Assembly (NCBI RefSeq): GCF_009905375.1 | Contig: NW_027419958.1 | Span: forward strand, 1 to 64,000 | Direction of reading: 5' to 3' | Source: Apium graveolens | Taxonomy: Eukaryota; Streptophyta; Magnoliopsida; Apiales; Apiaceae | Length of the DNA stretch: 64,000 bases | Part shown: piece after piece, positions 35,237-46,210 of the stretch | Layout of the letters: every line of letters starts with the position of its first letter | Numbering within the stretch: the first letter of the stretch is position 1 | Notes under the pieces: model-generated | Told to the model about the DNA's origin: nothing | The model's database searches: none | What the model saw: only the letters and a program-made list of their open reading frames with translations | Made by a program: the position numbers and the translations under genes

Positions 35237-37166
35237 GCTTTAATTCCTGAAAACTGTACTCACATTTCTCCGTCCATTCAAACTTCTCTGTCTTACGAGT
35301 AAGTCGTGTCAAAGGGGCTGCGATCTTCGCAAAGTCCTGAACAAATCTACGATAGTAGCCGGCCAATCCTATGAAACTCCTTACCTCTGTGGGTGTGGTT
35401 GGCCTTTCCCAATTTGAGACCGCCTCTATCTTGGAGGGGTCGACCAATACTCCTTCTTTATTGATCACATGACCTAAAAACTGTACTTCATTCCGCCAGA
35501 ATTCACACTTCGAGAATTTGGCATATAACTGCTCCTCTCTGAGTATTCCTAGAGCTATCCTCAAATGCTCTGCATGTTCTGCCTCAGTCCTTGAGTAGAT
35601 CAAAATATCATCGATAAAAACTATCACACACTTGTCCAAGTACTTCTTAAATACTCTATTCATTAAATCCATGAAAGCCGCTGGGGCGTTGGTTAATCCA
35701 AAGGACATTACCAAGAACTCATAATGCCCATACCTGGTACGGAACGCTGTCTTGGAAATATCTTCGGGTTTAATCTTTAGTTGGTGATATCCAGTTCTCA
35801 GGTCGATCTTGGAAAAATAAACAGCATCCTTTAGCTGGTCAAACAGATCGTCTATTCTAGGCAATGGGTACCTGTTCTTTATGGTTAGCTTGTTCAACTC
35901 TCGATAGTCTATGCACAACCTCATGCTCCCATCTTTCTTCTTAACAAATAAAACTGGTGCTCCCCACGGAGACACACTGGGTCTTATCATACCCTTATCC
36001 AAGAGTTCCTGCAATTGGATAGCTAATTCCTTCATTTCTAATGGGGCTAACCGGTAAGGTGCTTTTGAAACTGGCGCCGTCCCTGGGGCCAACTCAATAG
36101 CAAATTCAATCACTCTATCGGGTGGTAATCCCGGAAGGTCTTGGGGGAATACATCTTCAAATTCGTTGACTACTGGAATATCTTGTAAGTTGGGCACCTC
36201 CTTCTGCGTGTCCACCACATAGGCTAGGTAAGCCTCACTTCCTTTTCGTAGCATCCTTTTGGCCTGGGCCATAGTCAAAAATTTCCGCGTCTGCCTCTTT
36301 CCTCTAAATATAACTTCTTTCTTCCCGGGGATATTTAACTTAACTTTCTTCCCTTTACAGTCTATCTGAGCATCGTTGCTAGATAGCCAGTCCATTCCCA
36401 AAATCACATCGAACTCCCCTAATTTAAAAGGAATCAGATCAACACTGAAAGATTGCTCCCCTATGCCTATCTCACAGGCGGGGTGAATCTGGTTAACAGG
36501 AATAATTTCATGATTGGCTATTTCTACTTGTAAGGGTTCTATCAAGGGTTCAGCCTTAAGTCTTAACTTACGCGTAAGGTCCTCTGATATAAAAGATTTA
36601 GTTGCTCCCGAATCAAATAAAACATTTGCACTGACTGAATTTAGAGAAAGGGTACCTGCTATCACATCTGAATCTTTCATAGCATCCTGGACTGTCATGT
36701 TGAAAGTCCTCGCAATAGGTGGCTTATTAGAAGCAGCCCTGCTTGCTCCCGAAGCTGCTGGTTTGTTCATTGGGCATTCCCTCTTCCAATGACCTGGGCG
36801 TCCGCACTGATGACAAGTGGCGGTTGGAATGACGGCAGGGGTTGATGATGGGCACTTATTTGAGTAGTGGCCTTCTCGACCGCACTTAAAACAGGTTACT
36901 GGCTTTCCTTTACACTCCCCAGTGTGATTCCTTCCACATATGTTACAGGCTGGCAATGGGGGTCGAGACTGGTTGGAATAGGACATTCTTGACTTCTGGC
37001 CGCCCTGGCTCACACTCATACTCATTGGACGTTTAAACCCAGTGTTCCTTCCTGGTAGGGACACTGCTCCTCGATTAAATCTAGTTGGGAAGCTCCTTCC
37101 TGCGGAACCTCCACACATGCTCATACTTTTCCTCTTTATTCCTTTCTTCTCTCTTTCCTTCTGCAT
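35237..37166 (-). pseudogene. TEK3 nucleocapsid, protease and reverse transcriptase block
   Basis: One continuous frame (open 37166-35172) with about 640 codons before the inserted base at 35237. Order: basic R/S-rich stretch, three C-C-H-C knuckles near residues 75-130, protease F-D-S-G-A-T near 191 and V-I-L-G-M-D-W near 269, then RT with [14 protein letters not shown] and F-I-D-D-I-L-I-Y-S. All RT catalytic residues are present. It is in the same frame as gag upstream, so gag and pol form a single ORF in this lineage. The TAG at 37167-37169 is the only break from gag at that point. Confidence 0.92.
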
Positions 37167-38003
37167 CTATTCACTTCCAACTTCTACAATCGTTGCCTTT
37201 TGCACCAGAGTGGCATAGTCCGTAAGCTCAAGGATTGCCACCCTATTCTGAATCCACGGTTTCAGTCCCTGCTGAAACCTCCTAGCTTTCTTTTCCTCGG
37301 TGCTCACAAACTCCGGCACAAACCTTGATAACTCAGTAAATTTTGCCTCGTACTCTGCTACAGACAAGTTATTCTGCTTTAGCTTCAAGAACTTGAGCTC
37401 CATCTGGTTTTCCATAAACCTCGGGAAATACTTTCCCAGAAACAACTGACTAAATCTCTCCCAGGTTATAATAGCATCTGTCTCCATGTTTTTCTTGGCC
37501 TCCCACCAGTAGTTAGCTTCTCCTTTCAGAAGGTAGGTAGCAAATACAGTCTTCTGTGCCTCCTCGGTACTCAAAATCTCAAAAGATTTCTCCATTTCCT
37601 TTAACCATGCCCTTGCCTCAACTGGGTCGGCTGATCCGTGGAACTCAGGGGGCTTAAGGGACTTAAAAGCCCTGAAAGAGTTTGCCACAGCATTGTTACT
37701 TCCTTGAGGGGGTGGGTTGGGTTGACGTTCCAAATTCTACCTTAGGAGTTGCATGAACTGGCCCATGGGATCCATGCCTGGGTTTGGTACTGGTTGCTCA
37801 ACCTCGGTTTCTCCTTCTTCAGCCTCTATCTCAAATCCCTCAACATCATATGTTTCCTCTTCCTCTTCATACAGGGAGTCATCCTATTCCACATAATCCT
37901 CATCTTCCTCTTCACTGTGCTCCTGGTTCCTATCATCCTGGTTATGGCTTCCCTGGTCTTCAGATCCAGGGTTCGCCCTAGTTCCAATCTTTCTTGGCGG
38001 CAT
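37167..38003 (-). pseudogene. TEK3 gag capsid region with three TAG stops
   Basis: The start is the Met at 38001-38003 (M-P-P-R-K), followed by an acidic stretch and the capsid block. The block 37733-37167 has F-H-G-S-A-D-P-V, N-Y-W-W-E-A, F-L-G-K-Y-F-P and R-R-F-Q-Q-G. In-frame TAG codons at 37884-37886, 37737-37739 and 37167-37169 all fall where TEK2 has CAG. The frame is otherwise continuous with protease/RT. The start here, compared with ATA in TEK2, shows where gag begins. Confidence 0.88.
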
Positions 38004-38416
38004 GATTCTGATAATAATAAAAACAATTATTGGGAAAATTCAACGTTAGGTCACAATCATATACAACATTGTGCCTTGCACAGCTCTTATAATGGGGAGA
38101 ACGTATATCGCAATTCTATTATTTTAAGAAAGTTATAATACGAAGTGCAGTAATAATAATGATAAAAACAGTGATCCCGTCACTATGGAACTGAACCGAA
38201 AGGAAACAAATATATACATAATGCGAGAAATACATAGTTTGATCTGGTCAAAAGTACAACAGTGCTACAGTCATCTGTCCCAAAAGTGATACACAAGAGT
38301 CTATCTGTCTAGTCAGAAAAAGGGATGCTATATACAAGTCAACTATCCCGGAAAATTGGCTCTTACTAAGGCCTCGGCTAACTAGACAACTAGACTATTC
38401 CATCATCAATCCTGAA
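38004..38416 (-). other. TEK3 non-coding stretch between the pre-gag ORF and gag
   Basis: Counterpart of 16796-17210. High identity by eye but no shared open frame. Confidence 0.5.
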
Positions 38417-39130
38417 TCACACACCGGAGCGGGTCAGCTCCCAAACCCTTTCCATCGCACGACGGAAGATATAGTCGGCCTGCCGCCTGGAGATCCTACC
38501 ATGCCTGTCCCCCTGGAGCGATCTGAGCCTCGCTCGGGATGTGAGCTCTATCCCCGTGAGCTCCCTCCTCAAGGATCGGGGTATAGAAGCCCTAGTCTCA
38601 TAAGCTCGGGTACGCCTACCCGCCCTCTCTGCATCCAACTCCCTCCTGGCCTCATCTAGTCGGCCCTCGGCAACAGCCACTCGGGTCCTCAATACATCCT
38701 GAACATATCCATGAGCTAACGAAGACTGCCTGTGGGCAGGGTCAAGAGGTGGTGAATCCGGAGCCGCTGAGGGTGCCTCCTCTGTCTGCCTAGGCTCGGA
38801 AGTATGGGTCTCTGAGCTGTCATCATCAGGAATCCAAGATAGTGGTGGAGGGGTAGGGGCTCTGACCACCGGAAGTGTGGGTAATGGGATACCAGCATAC
38901 ACTACCATAGGTCCAACACGCTCCTCAGCTACTGGGACCTCATCCAGGTCCTCCTCATCTGGAATAGCAATAACCTCTATCTCTGACTCCTCTGAGGGGT
39001 CCTCCTCATCTGAAACAGCAATGACCTCCGTCTCAGGCTCCTCTGAGGGGTCCTCCTCATCCTCCTCCATCTCAGGCTCCTCCTGATCCTCAACATCTAG
39101 CAATGCCTCATCATGCTCACGCTCGAACAT
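38417..39130 (-). CDS. TEK3 pre-gag ORF: intact 237-codon acidic, coiled-coil-like protein of unknown function
   Basis: The intact version of the ORF seen broken in TEK2. It starts at the Met at 39130 and stops at 38417-38419, on the element strand and upstream of gag. Residues 1-73 are Glu/Asp-rich and contain an imprecise in-frame duplication of 17 residues (unit like E-E-D-P-S-E-E-x-E-x-E-V-I-A) that TEK2 lacks. Residues ~75-130 are Pro/Ser/Thr-rich. Residues ~138-185 are predicted helical with heptad-like charge (R-V-A-V-A-E-G-R-L-D-E-A-R-R-E-L). Residues ~186-237 are basic and end E-R-V-W-E-L-T-R-S-G-V. No zinc knuckle, protease or membrane motif. It is the only fully open frame in TEK3. 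It has no recognised family; candidate roles are particle-related, regulatory, or a captured host coding piece. Confidence 0.75.
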   Translation of the reverse strand: MFEREHDEALLDVEDQEEPEMEEDEEDPSEEPETEVIAVSDEEDPSEESEIEVIAIPDEEDLDEVPVAEERVGPMVVYAGIPLPTLPVVRAPTPPPLSWIPDDDSSETHTSEPRQTEEAPSAAPDSPPLDPAHRQSSLAHGYVQDVLRTRVAVAEGRLDEARRELDAERAGRRTRAYETRASIPRSLRRELTGIELTSRARLRSLQGDRHGRISRRQADYIFRRAMERVWELTRSGV

Positions 39131-39324
39131 CTCAGGGTCCTCTATCTCAGGCGCCTACACATTAAACGAGCTAAGTTACTATCATGATACTTATAAGGGT
39201 TCCCGTAAGGGTTTTAACTGTCAGTACTACTTTAAGTAGTCCGACCATGAACTTGGCAAGAGTTCTTATTATCTTTGTGAGTTTGTTATTATATCGACGC
39301 ATCATCTCTGAGGTTTATAACGCT
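39131..39324 (-). other. TEK3 leader between primer site and pre-gag ORF
   Basis: About 194 bases, the same length as in TEK2, with the same ATGTGTAG acceptor-like site just upstream of the ORF. No ORF. Confidence 0.4.
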
Positions 39325-39338
39325 TAGCTCTGATACCA
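39325..39338 (-). other. TEK3 primer-binding site (initiator Met tRNA)
   Basis: TGGTATCAGAGCTA on the element strand, four bases from the LTR. The 12-base core matches TEK2. Confidence 0.93.
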
Positions 39339-39342
39339 TTTC

Positions 39343-42300
39343 TGTAACACCCCCAGATCCGGGGTCGGGGATCCGGGTTGTCACGGTCTTTCTTTCCACA
39401 ATATCACTTCACTTAATTAATAATAAATAACCTCATGTTGTGACCCCATACTAACACACACCACAACCCGTTATAGTCTCAGAGATGAAATTGAAATAAG
39501 TACAAGTCTTTGAGTCCACAATTTAAAAGTTATTACAACCCAAAATGATTACTTGATAAATTTACAGTTAATTGCCATTATCTGCCACAAGTTATAATTA
39601 TACATAATTTGATTCTCAAAAGTAGATGGTCTGAACTACAATGGATCTACCTCTGCAGCTATAGCAGCTACAACATCATCGGGAAGACGCGGGACGCTTC
39701 CCACGCGCTTGCGCTGGGTCTGCTGGAGTCTGGCCATCTCTCCTAACTGTTGTTGTGTGATGAAGAAATAAAGCAAGAGTGAGCCTTACAGCTCGCAAGA
39801 TAATACATAGTGATAACAATAATATAAGTATCTAAATGGATACTTAATAGAATCTCTATCATGTGTAAGATAATTACTTACTAGATATAAGTAAAAACAA
39901 GGAATGAAGTTACCAATACTTCACTACACTTATATCATTTATAAAGCTACTTGAACTACCACCGTTCAAAGTATTATAAGTTTTAAGAAAAACATCCCAT
40001 AGATGAGACCACAAGTTAAGACTTGAATAGATTCAATCTTTGAAATATTATTGAATGAAAAAGTTATGAGATACTTTATTTAGTCTCGATATATATATAT
40101 ATCCACATATATATCTCTTTAAACATTTCCTGGAACCTCTGTTATGTAAAGTATGAACAGAGTTTGAAACATCCAATAAATTTTGGAAAGGAAAAGAATT
40201 TTGGCATAAACCAGATATCTTGCTGATCAGGCAAAGATACCAATAAGTAACCTTTTCTACTAGTAGATGGATGAATCCCCCACCAGTCATCACCCTGGCC
40301 TCATAAGGACCTTGTGCTGGACCGCCACCCGGCCTCTTACGCGTTGATGGACTGCCACCCAGCCACTTACACAATAATAGACCGTACCCCGGCCTGTCGC
40401 TTATGCCGAATCAATTAGATGGGCTTACTTCCCGAACATTGGGCAAGTAATCAATTCATTTACCAAAACTGCAACCTCGTTGCGAATATAAAATACACCA
40501 CAGAGCCGGATTCCCCAGGTTTTGAGCGAGTATTTAAATCCCCTTAAAAAGGAAGATCTTAAATATAAAAATGAGTTTTGGGATCCGCTCTAACTTTAAA
40601 AATCATTTTGAAGACTCGAAAACACTTTATAGAGTGTTTGGAGTAAAGCTGATTTAATGAAGTAAATCAGTCCCCAGAATATTAGAAATTATCTGAATAT
40701 TATTATTTAAATAATATTCCCATAAAGAATAATCTTTATAAAAATAATTGAAGTAGAAGTATTAAAACTTATACTTGAAACGAGTATTAAATAACCAAAG
40801 ATATACTTATATGAAAGTATTATCTTTATTTGAATAATCGAAAATAAGTTTGATTATTAACACCTTATTCTTTAATAAAATAAAGAATATATTTCAGTAA
40901 TAAGCGAAGTCATAATACCTCGAATGAATATTATAAATAATATTCAATAAATAAAATAAAGGAGTCATACATCCTCAAATGAATATCCAAGTAATATTCA
41001 ATAATAATATAAATGAGTCATACATCCTCAAATGAATATCCAAGTAATATTCAATAATAATATAAAGGAGTCATAAGCCCTCGAATAATATTCGAAATAA
41101 TATTCAATAATAAAATAAAGTTAAAGTTATCGAATAAACCTTATTCGATTAATAGTTTGGAAAACTATAACCACATATATATATATAAATATGTATATCC
41201 ATATCCATATATATACAAAATCTACTCGGGATCCTCGACTCCCGGTTTTAGAAAATATTTTCACCCTTGGGTCCCTATACTAAGGGTATACGCAAGTTAC
41301 CGCTATCCTCTAGCATAGGTATTATCAACTGAACCAACAGATATATATTTCAAGAATATGAAACAGGCATGCATATATACCATATCACATGCTACAATAT
41401 ATCGCAAGAATTTGCTAAATAACCAATATGCATTTATCGCAAGATCATGCATATACAAATGTATACATCACAACAACAGTATAACGGATAGAATACTTGC
41501 CTGAGCGACTCGGGGTGATAAAAGGCTCGGGACGAGTCTGGTAACCTATAAACAACAAGTAAGTTGGAATTAAACCAAAATCACTTGTAAATCTTTACTT
41601 TAACTAACTTAGACTCTAACGCTTGTTTTGCGCTCACTGATTTGCTTAAGTCACTCGGGTACCCTCGGCTCCACCATTTTTAATAATTTAACCTTTACGA
41701 GTTTTAAAGCGATTCCTTCGCGAGTGTCTTACCAACTGCCTAACACACTTACATAAATGTTTCATACATTAATTAACCCTTTTTGGTCTTTAACCTATGT
41801 TTCAAAGTAAGGCGAGGGAAAAAGTTTCGTTCGCGAAACGCCGTTACTTGAAACGGTCGTTTCTCCTAAACCGTGCATCGGAATCGAACGAACTACATAT
41901 CAAAACGAAGCTCGTAACATGAGCTATCTAAACATGGCAGTGGTCATAAACTAGCAGGGGGTTCTCGGGTCCTAATGCTATGCACAAAAACAGTCCAAAG
42001 AAAATCGGACGTTACGACGGCTATGTTTACGCGATTTCCAAATTTTAAACCATTCAAAACCAACCACAAACCAACCTCAAATCCAACATACAACCAACAC
42101 CCATCCTTATCACATCATAACAATCCCAACCAATTCAATTTAATCATTCATACTTATGCCTAAACTTAACTTTAATCATACTTAAGTTCTTTTAAATCAA
42201 AACCACAACAATTACCATTCCATTTCACTACCATTCCAAATCCCAAACTCTAAATCATAACAACAAGCTACAATATCATCCCACTAATCAAAATCATCTT

Positions 42301-43296
42301 ATAATATATAGGAATCTAGGGTTTGGAGATGGTATACCTTCCTTGAAGTGGTGGGTGGAGCTAGGAAGCCTTAAGAAGCTTTGAGAAGTCTTAAGAAAGC
42401 TTGGATCTTCAAGAAAAACAAGAAAACTTCAAGTTAAAAAACTTGAAAACACTATTCATAGTCTTCTTCTTTGATTAAATGAAGAAGATTGAGAAGGAAT
42501 TAATGGCTTAAACTCATGATATAGTCCTAACTAAGCATGAAGATGATTAGGGAATTATCTTACCAATTTAGGAGGCTTGGATCTTGAGTTTTGAAATTCT
42601 TCTTGCCTTTTGAATAGTGAAAAGCCGAGAGCTTCAAGAACAAAGCCTTGGTTACTTTTTGATTTTTTGATGAGAATGATTTTACTTGGCTTGGTTGCTT
42701 GGTTTTTGTATTTGATTTAGTCAATTACCTTCTTGCCCTTGAAATTGTGTGGTTACAAAGCTACCACACCTCCTTCCTTCCCATGTCATGCTTATGTCAT
42801 CCTCATGATGTCATCCTCCCTTCCTTGTCCTCTTTCTATTGGTTGGATGACATCATTCCCACTAATCCCTTTGATTAACTTCCTAATCGTTTGCCTAATG
42901 ACCGCTGATCTGTTATACGGTTCGCTTACTTTCGTTCTCGTTTATCGTTGGAAGGATCATACCCGGGATCTTATTACTTAGGTTCCCTTAACCTTTCTCA
43001 ATACATTATATTCCTTTTTATGATCCTCTATTATAATCCTTTAATTTAAATCCTTTTTATCCTGTTACCTTATACTCAATTCTCTCCGTATCTTGTGGAT
43101 TTCCGGGAAAAACCAAAGTGTTCGGAATTGGATTCTGACGATCTTTACATACACTTATATACTTCATAGAGTACTAATAATATCCCAGAATATCCATAAC
43201 AGAACCCCTACATAGTGTGGCATGAAAAGTTTTCTCATTCAGCTAAAACACTATTCACAAGGGTTACAAAAAGTTGAAAATTTTGGGGTTATTACA
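39343..43296 (-). repeat. TEK3 5' LTR (3954 bp)
   Basis: Partner of 29316-33262 with few differences. The outer end ATTACA abuts AGGTTCATCG of the COP2 LTR fragment. The tandem repeat is at 40906-41120. Confidence 0.93.
40906..41120. repeat. Tandem repeat in TEK3 5' LTR, four units
   Basis: Same four units as at 30871-31083 with single-base differences. Confidence 0.88.
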
Positions 43297-43513
43297 AGGT
43301 TCATCGAAGAGGATCGTTCTTGGTGGATACCGGTAGAGTGCTTCACACACTGAGGTGCAACTGCTAGCACACCAATTTTATAAAGATTCGATTCACGAGG
43401 TATGGTTTCGATTCCTCAATTTTTCCTTTTTATATGTTTTTCTATATGTGCGGTATATGGTTTTTACGGAATAATTGTTATTTCACGCTTCCGCTCATCC
43501 GTAAATTCCTTCA
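43297..43513 (+). repeat. COP2 5' LTR, last 217 bp only
   Basis: Aligns with about 49038-49254 of the solo LTR with a handful of substitutions, ending CGTAAATTCCTTCA. The upstream ~1.35 kb of the LTR is absent. Confidence 0.9.
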
Positions 43514-43514
43514 T

Positions 43515-43530
43515 TGGCATCAGAGCTTGG
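43515..43530 (+). other. COP2 primer-binding site
   Basis: TGGCATCAGAGCTTGG starts two bases after the LTR end. It is the initiator-Met type site with one change (C for T at position 4). Confidence 0.88.
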
Positions 43531-45430
43531 TTCTGCATATAGAGATTCATATGAAAAATTTCAGATTTTTTAATGCATGTATGGATTTATTATGATTTTT
43601 GCAAGTTTATTTGGATTTAATTATGAATTAATTCAAAATAATTTTTGCATGAGATTTTGACTACTGATCTGGGTTCTACAAGTGTTGTAGATCATCTAGG
43701 TATTTTTTTTATAATTTTGTGATGTGTAGATTATTTGTTATAAATTTTTTAAAATTGTTTTAATTAAAATTCATGAAATAATTATGCATGTGAATAATTA
43801 TGATTAAAATTTGCACAAGGACCCATGGTTGATTTGGTATTTTTCTGCTACTCCCGGATTTAAGAAATCATATTATTTTGATTTTTATTAATTTATTAAT
43901 TAACTGTTAATTAATTTATTAATAATAAAATTAAAATAATAAAAATATTAATAAGATTTATTAATAAGGGAGTAAAGGGAAAAGGGGGTTACATTTCCTA
44001 ATTGTAACAGCAGAAAAGGAAGCAAACAGGCACGGCAGGACTGTTAGCAGGCAGAAAAAAAAATGGGAAACCTGCTATCGGCTGTTGCAGGCGCGTGCAG
44101 CGCACGCGGGGTGGGGGGGTGTGTTGCGCATTCCGTGAATGCGCAACACACTGTTGCGCATTTACGGAATGCATTACACGCGTAAATGGCTCAACAGTGT
44201 TGTAACGCATTATGTACAAGCGTTATAGCCCGTATGTCCACATTCAATTTGATTTTTTGGGAGTTTTGTAACTTCGTTTTGGGCGTGCAATATATCGTTG
44301 GATTCGTTTTTCCGAGACGGATCTAATTGAGTAGTCAAATATTATTTATATAAAAGTTTTGAACTATTTATATTCCCGAAAGTGTTTTAAAGCATGTTTT
44401 AATTGTTTTAATTGCTTTTAAATGCTATAATAAATCCATACATCATTATATCAATGTGTGACATGATATTAATTGCATGCTTACTTGTTTATTTATTTTT
44501 ATATATGAGATATATGCCTGTGTTTATCATGCGATGATAGATTTAGGTGAACTTAAATCAATAATATTATGAATACAATCATGAGATTCTTGTGTTTATG
44601 AAACACGTAATTAAATATGAATTTTCAATTTTGAGAGAAAAGATGATTCTGTCAACAACAGATTTCTATCTGTAAGAAAGGGTTATTAAGTGACGCCTCT
44701 TGACAATGCTCCACCCGATCTGGGAATCATCTGATTATCAATTATTGATTTGAAATATTTAATTTAAAAGGAAGAATCTCTTTATAATATGATTATGATT
44801 GTAACGTAATATAATCCCTCTAAAATTAAATAATATCAAGTAATAATTGGCCAATGACACAACGGGCTTGTGTCGGTCATAGCCTTCCAACATGATAGAA
44901 AGTGGTTCTTATTTTTAAATCATTATCGTTTCGTGCTACAGCCGAGGGCTTTGATTTCGAAATAAGAAATACTTGTCTATTACATAGAGATGTGTACATT
45001 GAATTAGAATCTAAAGGTCGTTACGTGCCACATCCGTGGGCCGTTGGAGACTGATTCAATTATACGGAATGTTGGGTTAGACTTTACTTAGAATATTGAG
45101 TTTGTCGTGCCACAGCCATGACTCAAGTATTCAAGAGGCTAAATTTTGATTAGGGAATAACATAAGATGTAATTGACAAGAGTTGTCTGCCTATTGAACA
45201 TTACATGGTGGTTCGTGCCACAGCCGAGGTTGTGTGATGGAATGTAGGATCCCTATTCCCACTGGCATTATGAATGCTTAATTTTTCACGTAAGGGGGTT
45301 GAATAAATTAGATAAACTAGTGGGAGCCACTTATGAATAAAGACCCGATTCATATAGTGTTTTGAAATGAAATTGAATATTTGTTAAGTGTTGTTATGTG
45401 TTTATCATTTACAGATTTACTATATTCGTT
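43531..45430 (+). other. COP2 leader (1.9 kb) with a G/C-rich hairpin and a phased repeat
   Basis: No ORF. A G/C-rich island at ~44080-44190 in otherwise A/T-rich DNA carries a perfect 15-bp inverted repeat (44119-44133 with 44137-44151). Further down, four copies of a CGTGCCACAGCCGAGG-like motif lie at 44931, 45023, 45105 and 45213. Such leaders usually hold dimerisation and packaging signals. Confidence 0.7.
44119..44151 (+). repeat. 15-bp perfect hairpin in the COP2 leader
   Basis: TGTTGCGCATTC and its reverse complement GAATGCGCAACA form the core around the loop CGT. Pairing extends three bases outward. A partial copy of the arm (TGTTGCGCATT) follows at 44152. Confidence 0.9.
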
Positions 45431-46210
45431 ATGTCTTCTGCACTATCACTCCGGAGTATACTAGATGCTCACAAGTTGACTGGTCCTAATTTTGCTGACT
45501 GGCTTCGAAACTTGAGAATTGTTCTCAGGGTGGAGAAGCTGGAATATGTGCTTGACTCACCTAAGCCTACTGAACCTGCTAACGATGCACATAATGATGA
45601 ACATGTTGTGTATCGTAAGTGGATAGATGATGCAAATGTTGCTCTATGCATCATGTTAGCTTCCATGAACATTGAGCTACAGAAGCAGCATGAGCATATG
45701 GATGCTTACACTATCCTTATGCATCTACAAGAGTTGTATGATGTGGCAGGGAGGACAACTCGATATGAGATATCGAAGGAGCTGTTCGGTTGCAGGATGT
45801 CTGAGGGATCATCCGTGAATGACCATGTACTTAAGATGATCAATTTGATTGAACGTCTTGGACAACTTGGTTTTGCCATGGATGGGGAGCTGAGCCAAGA
45901 CTTGGTCTTGCAATTGCTTCCGAGTTCGTTCTCACAGTTTGTTGTGAACTTTCACATGAATAAGTTGGATATCAGCCTGCCTGAACTCCACAACATGTTG
46001 AAGACTGCGGAATCAAATTTTCCCCTAAGAAGAGTTCTGTTCTTCTAATTGGTGAAGGTTCCAATTCTAAGAAAAGGAAGAGGAACTCTTCCAAGAAGAA
46101 GAAAGTAGGTGAGAAAACGCCGGTTCCACCAAAAGCTGAAGACCCCAAGAGCAAAGTTGTTTGCTTTCACTGTAACAAGGTGGGGCACTGGAAGAGGAAC
46201 TCCAAGGTTT
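45431..46210 (+). pseudogene. COP2 gag with a damaged zinc knuckle
   Basis: Copia gag. The likely start is the Met at 45431 (M-S-S-A-L-S-L-R-S-I-L) rather than the upstream Met at 45398. Residues fit the copia gag family: L-T-G-P-N-F-A-D-W-L, then W-x-D-A-N-V-A-L-C-I-M-L-A-S-M, then L-Q-E-L-Y. The frame is lost by one base near 46024. The second frame continues through a Lys-rich stretch to C-F-H-C-N-K-V-G-H-W-K-R-N-S, a knuckle whose last Cys is Ser. The product would form the particle. Confidence 0.85.

Larger units (their letters stand above)
29316..43296 (-). mobile_element. TEK3: Ty3/gypsy Tekay-type chromovirus with no target duplication (13.98 kb)
   Basis: A sister of TEK2: same gene order, pre-gag ORF, primer site and polypurine tract, and nearly the same coding sequence, but a different LTR subfamily (four repeat units instead of six). 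LTRs are at 29316-33262 and 39343-43296. The flanks are CTTAG on the left and AGGTT on the right, so there is no duplication. The left flank is the SIRE-A linker and the right flank is the inside of a COP2 LTR. It is probably a recombinant between two insertions. Three TAG stops in gag, one base inserted in pol, and a changed integrase Asp make it inactive. Confidence 0.9.
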
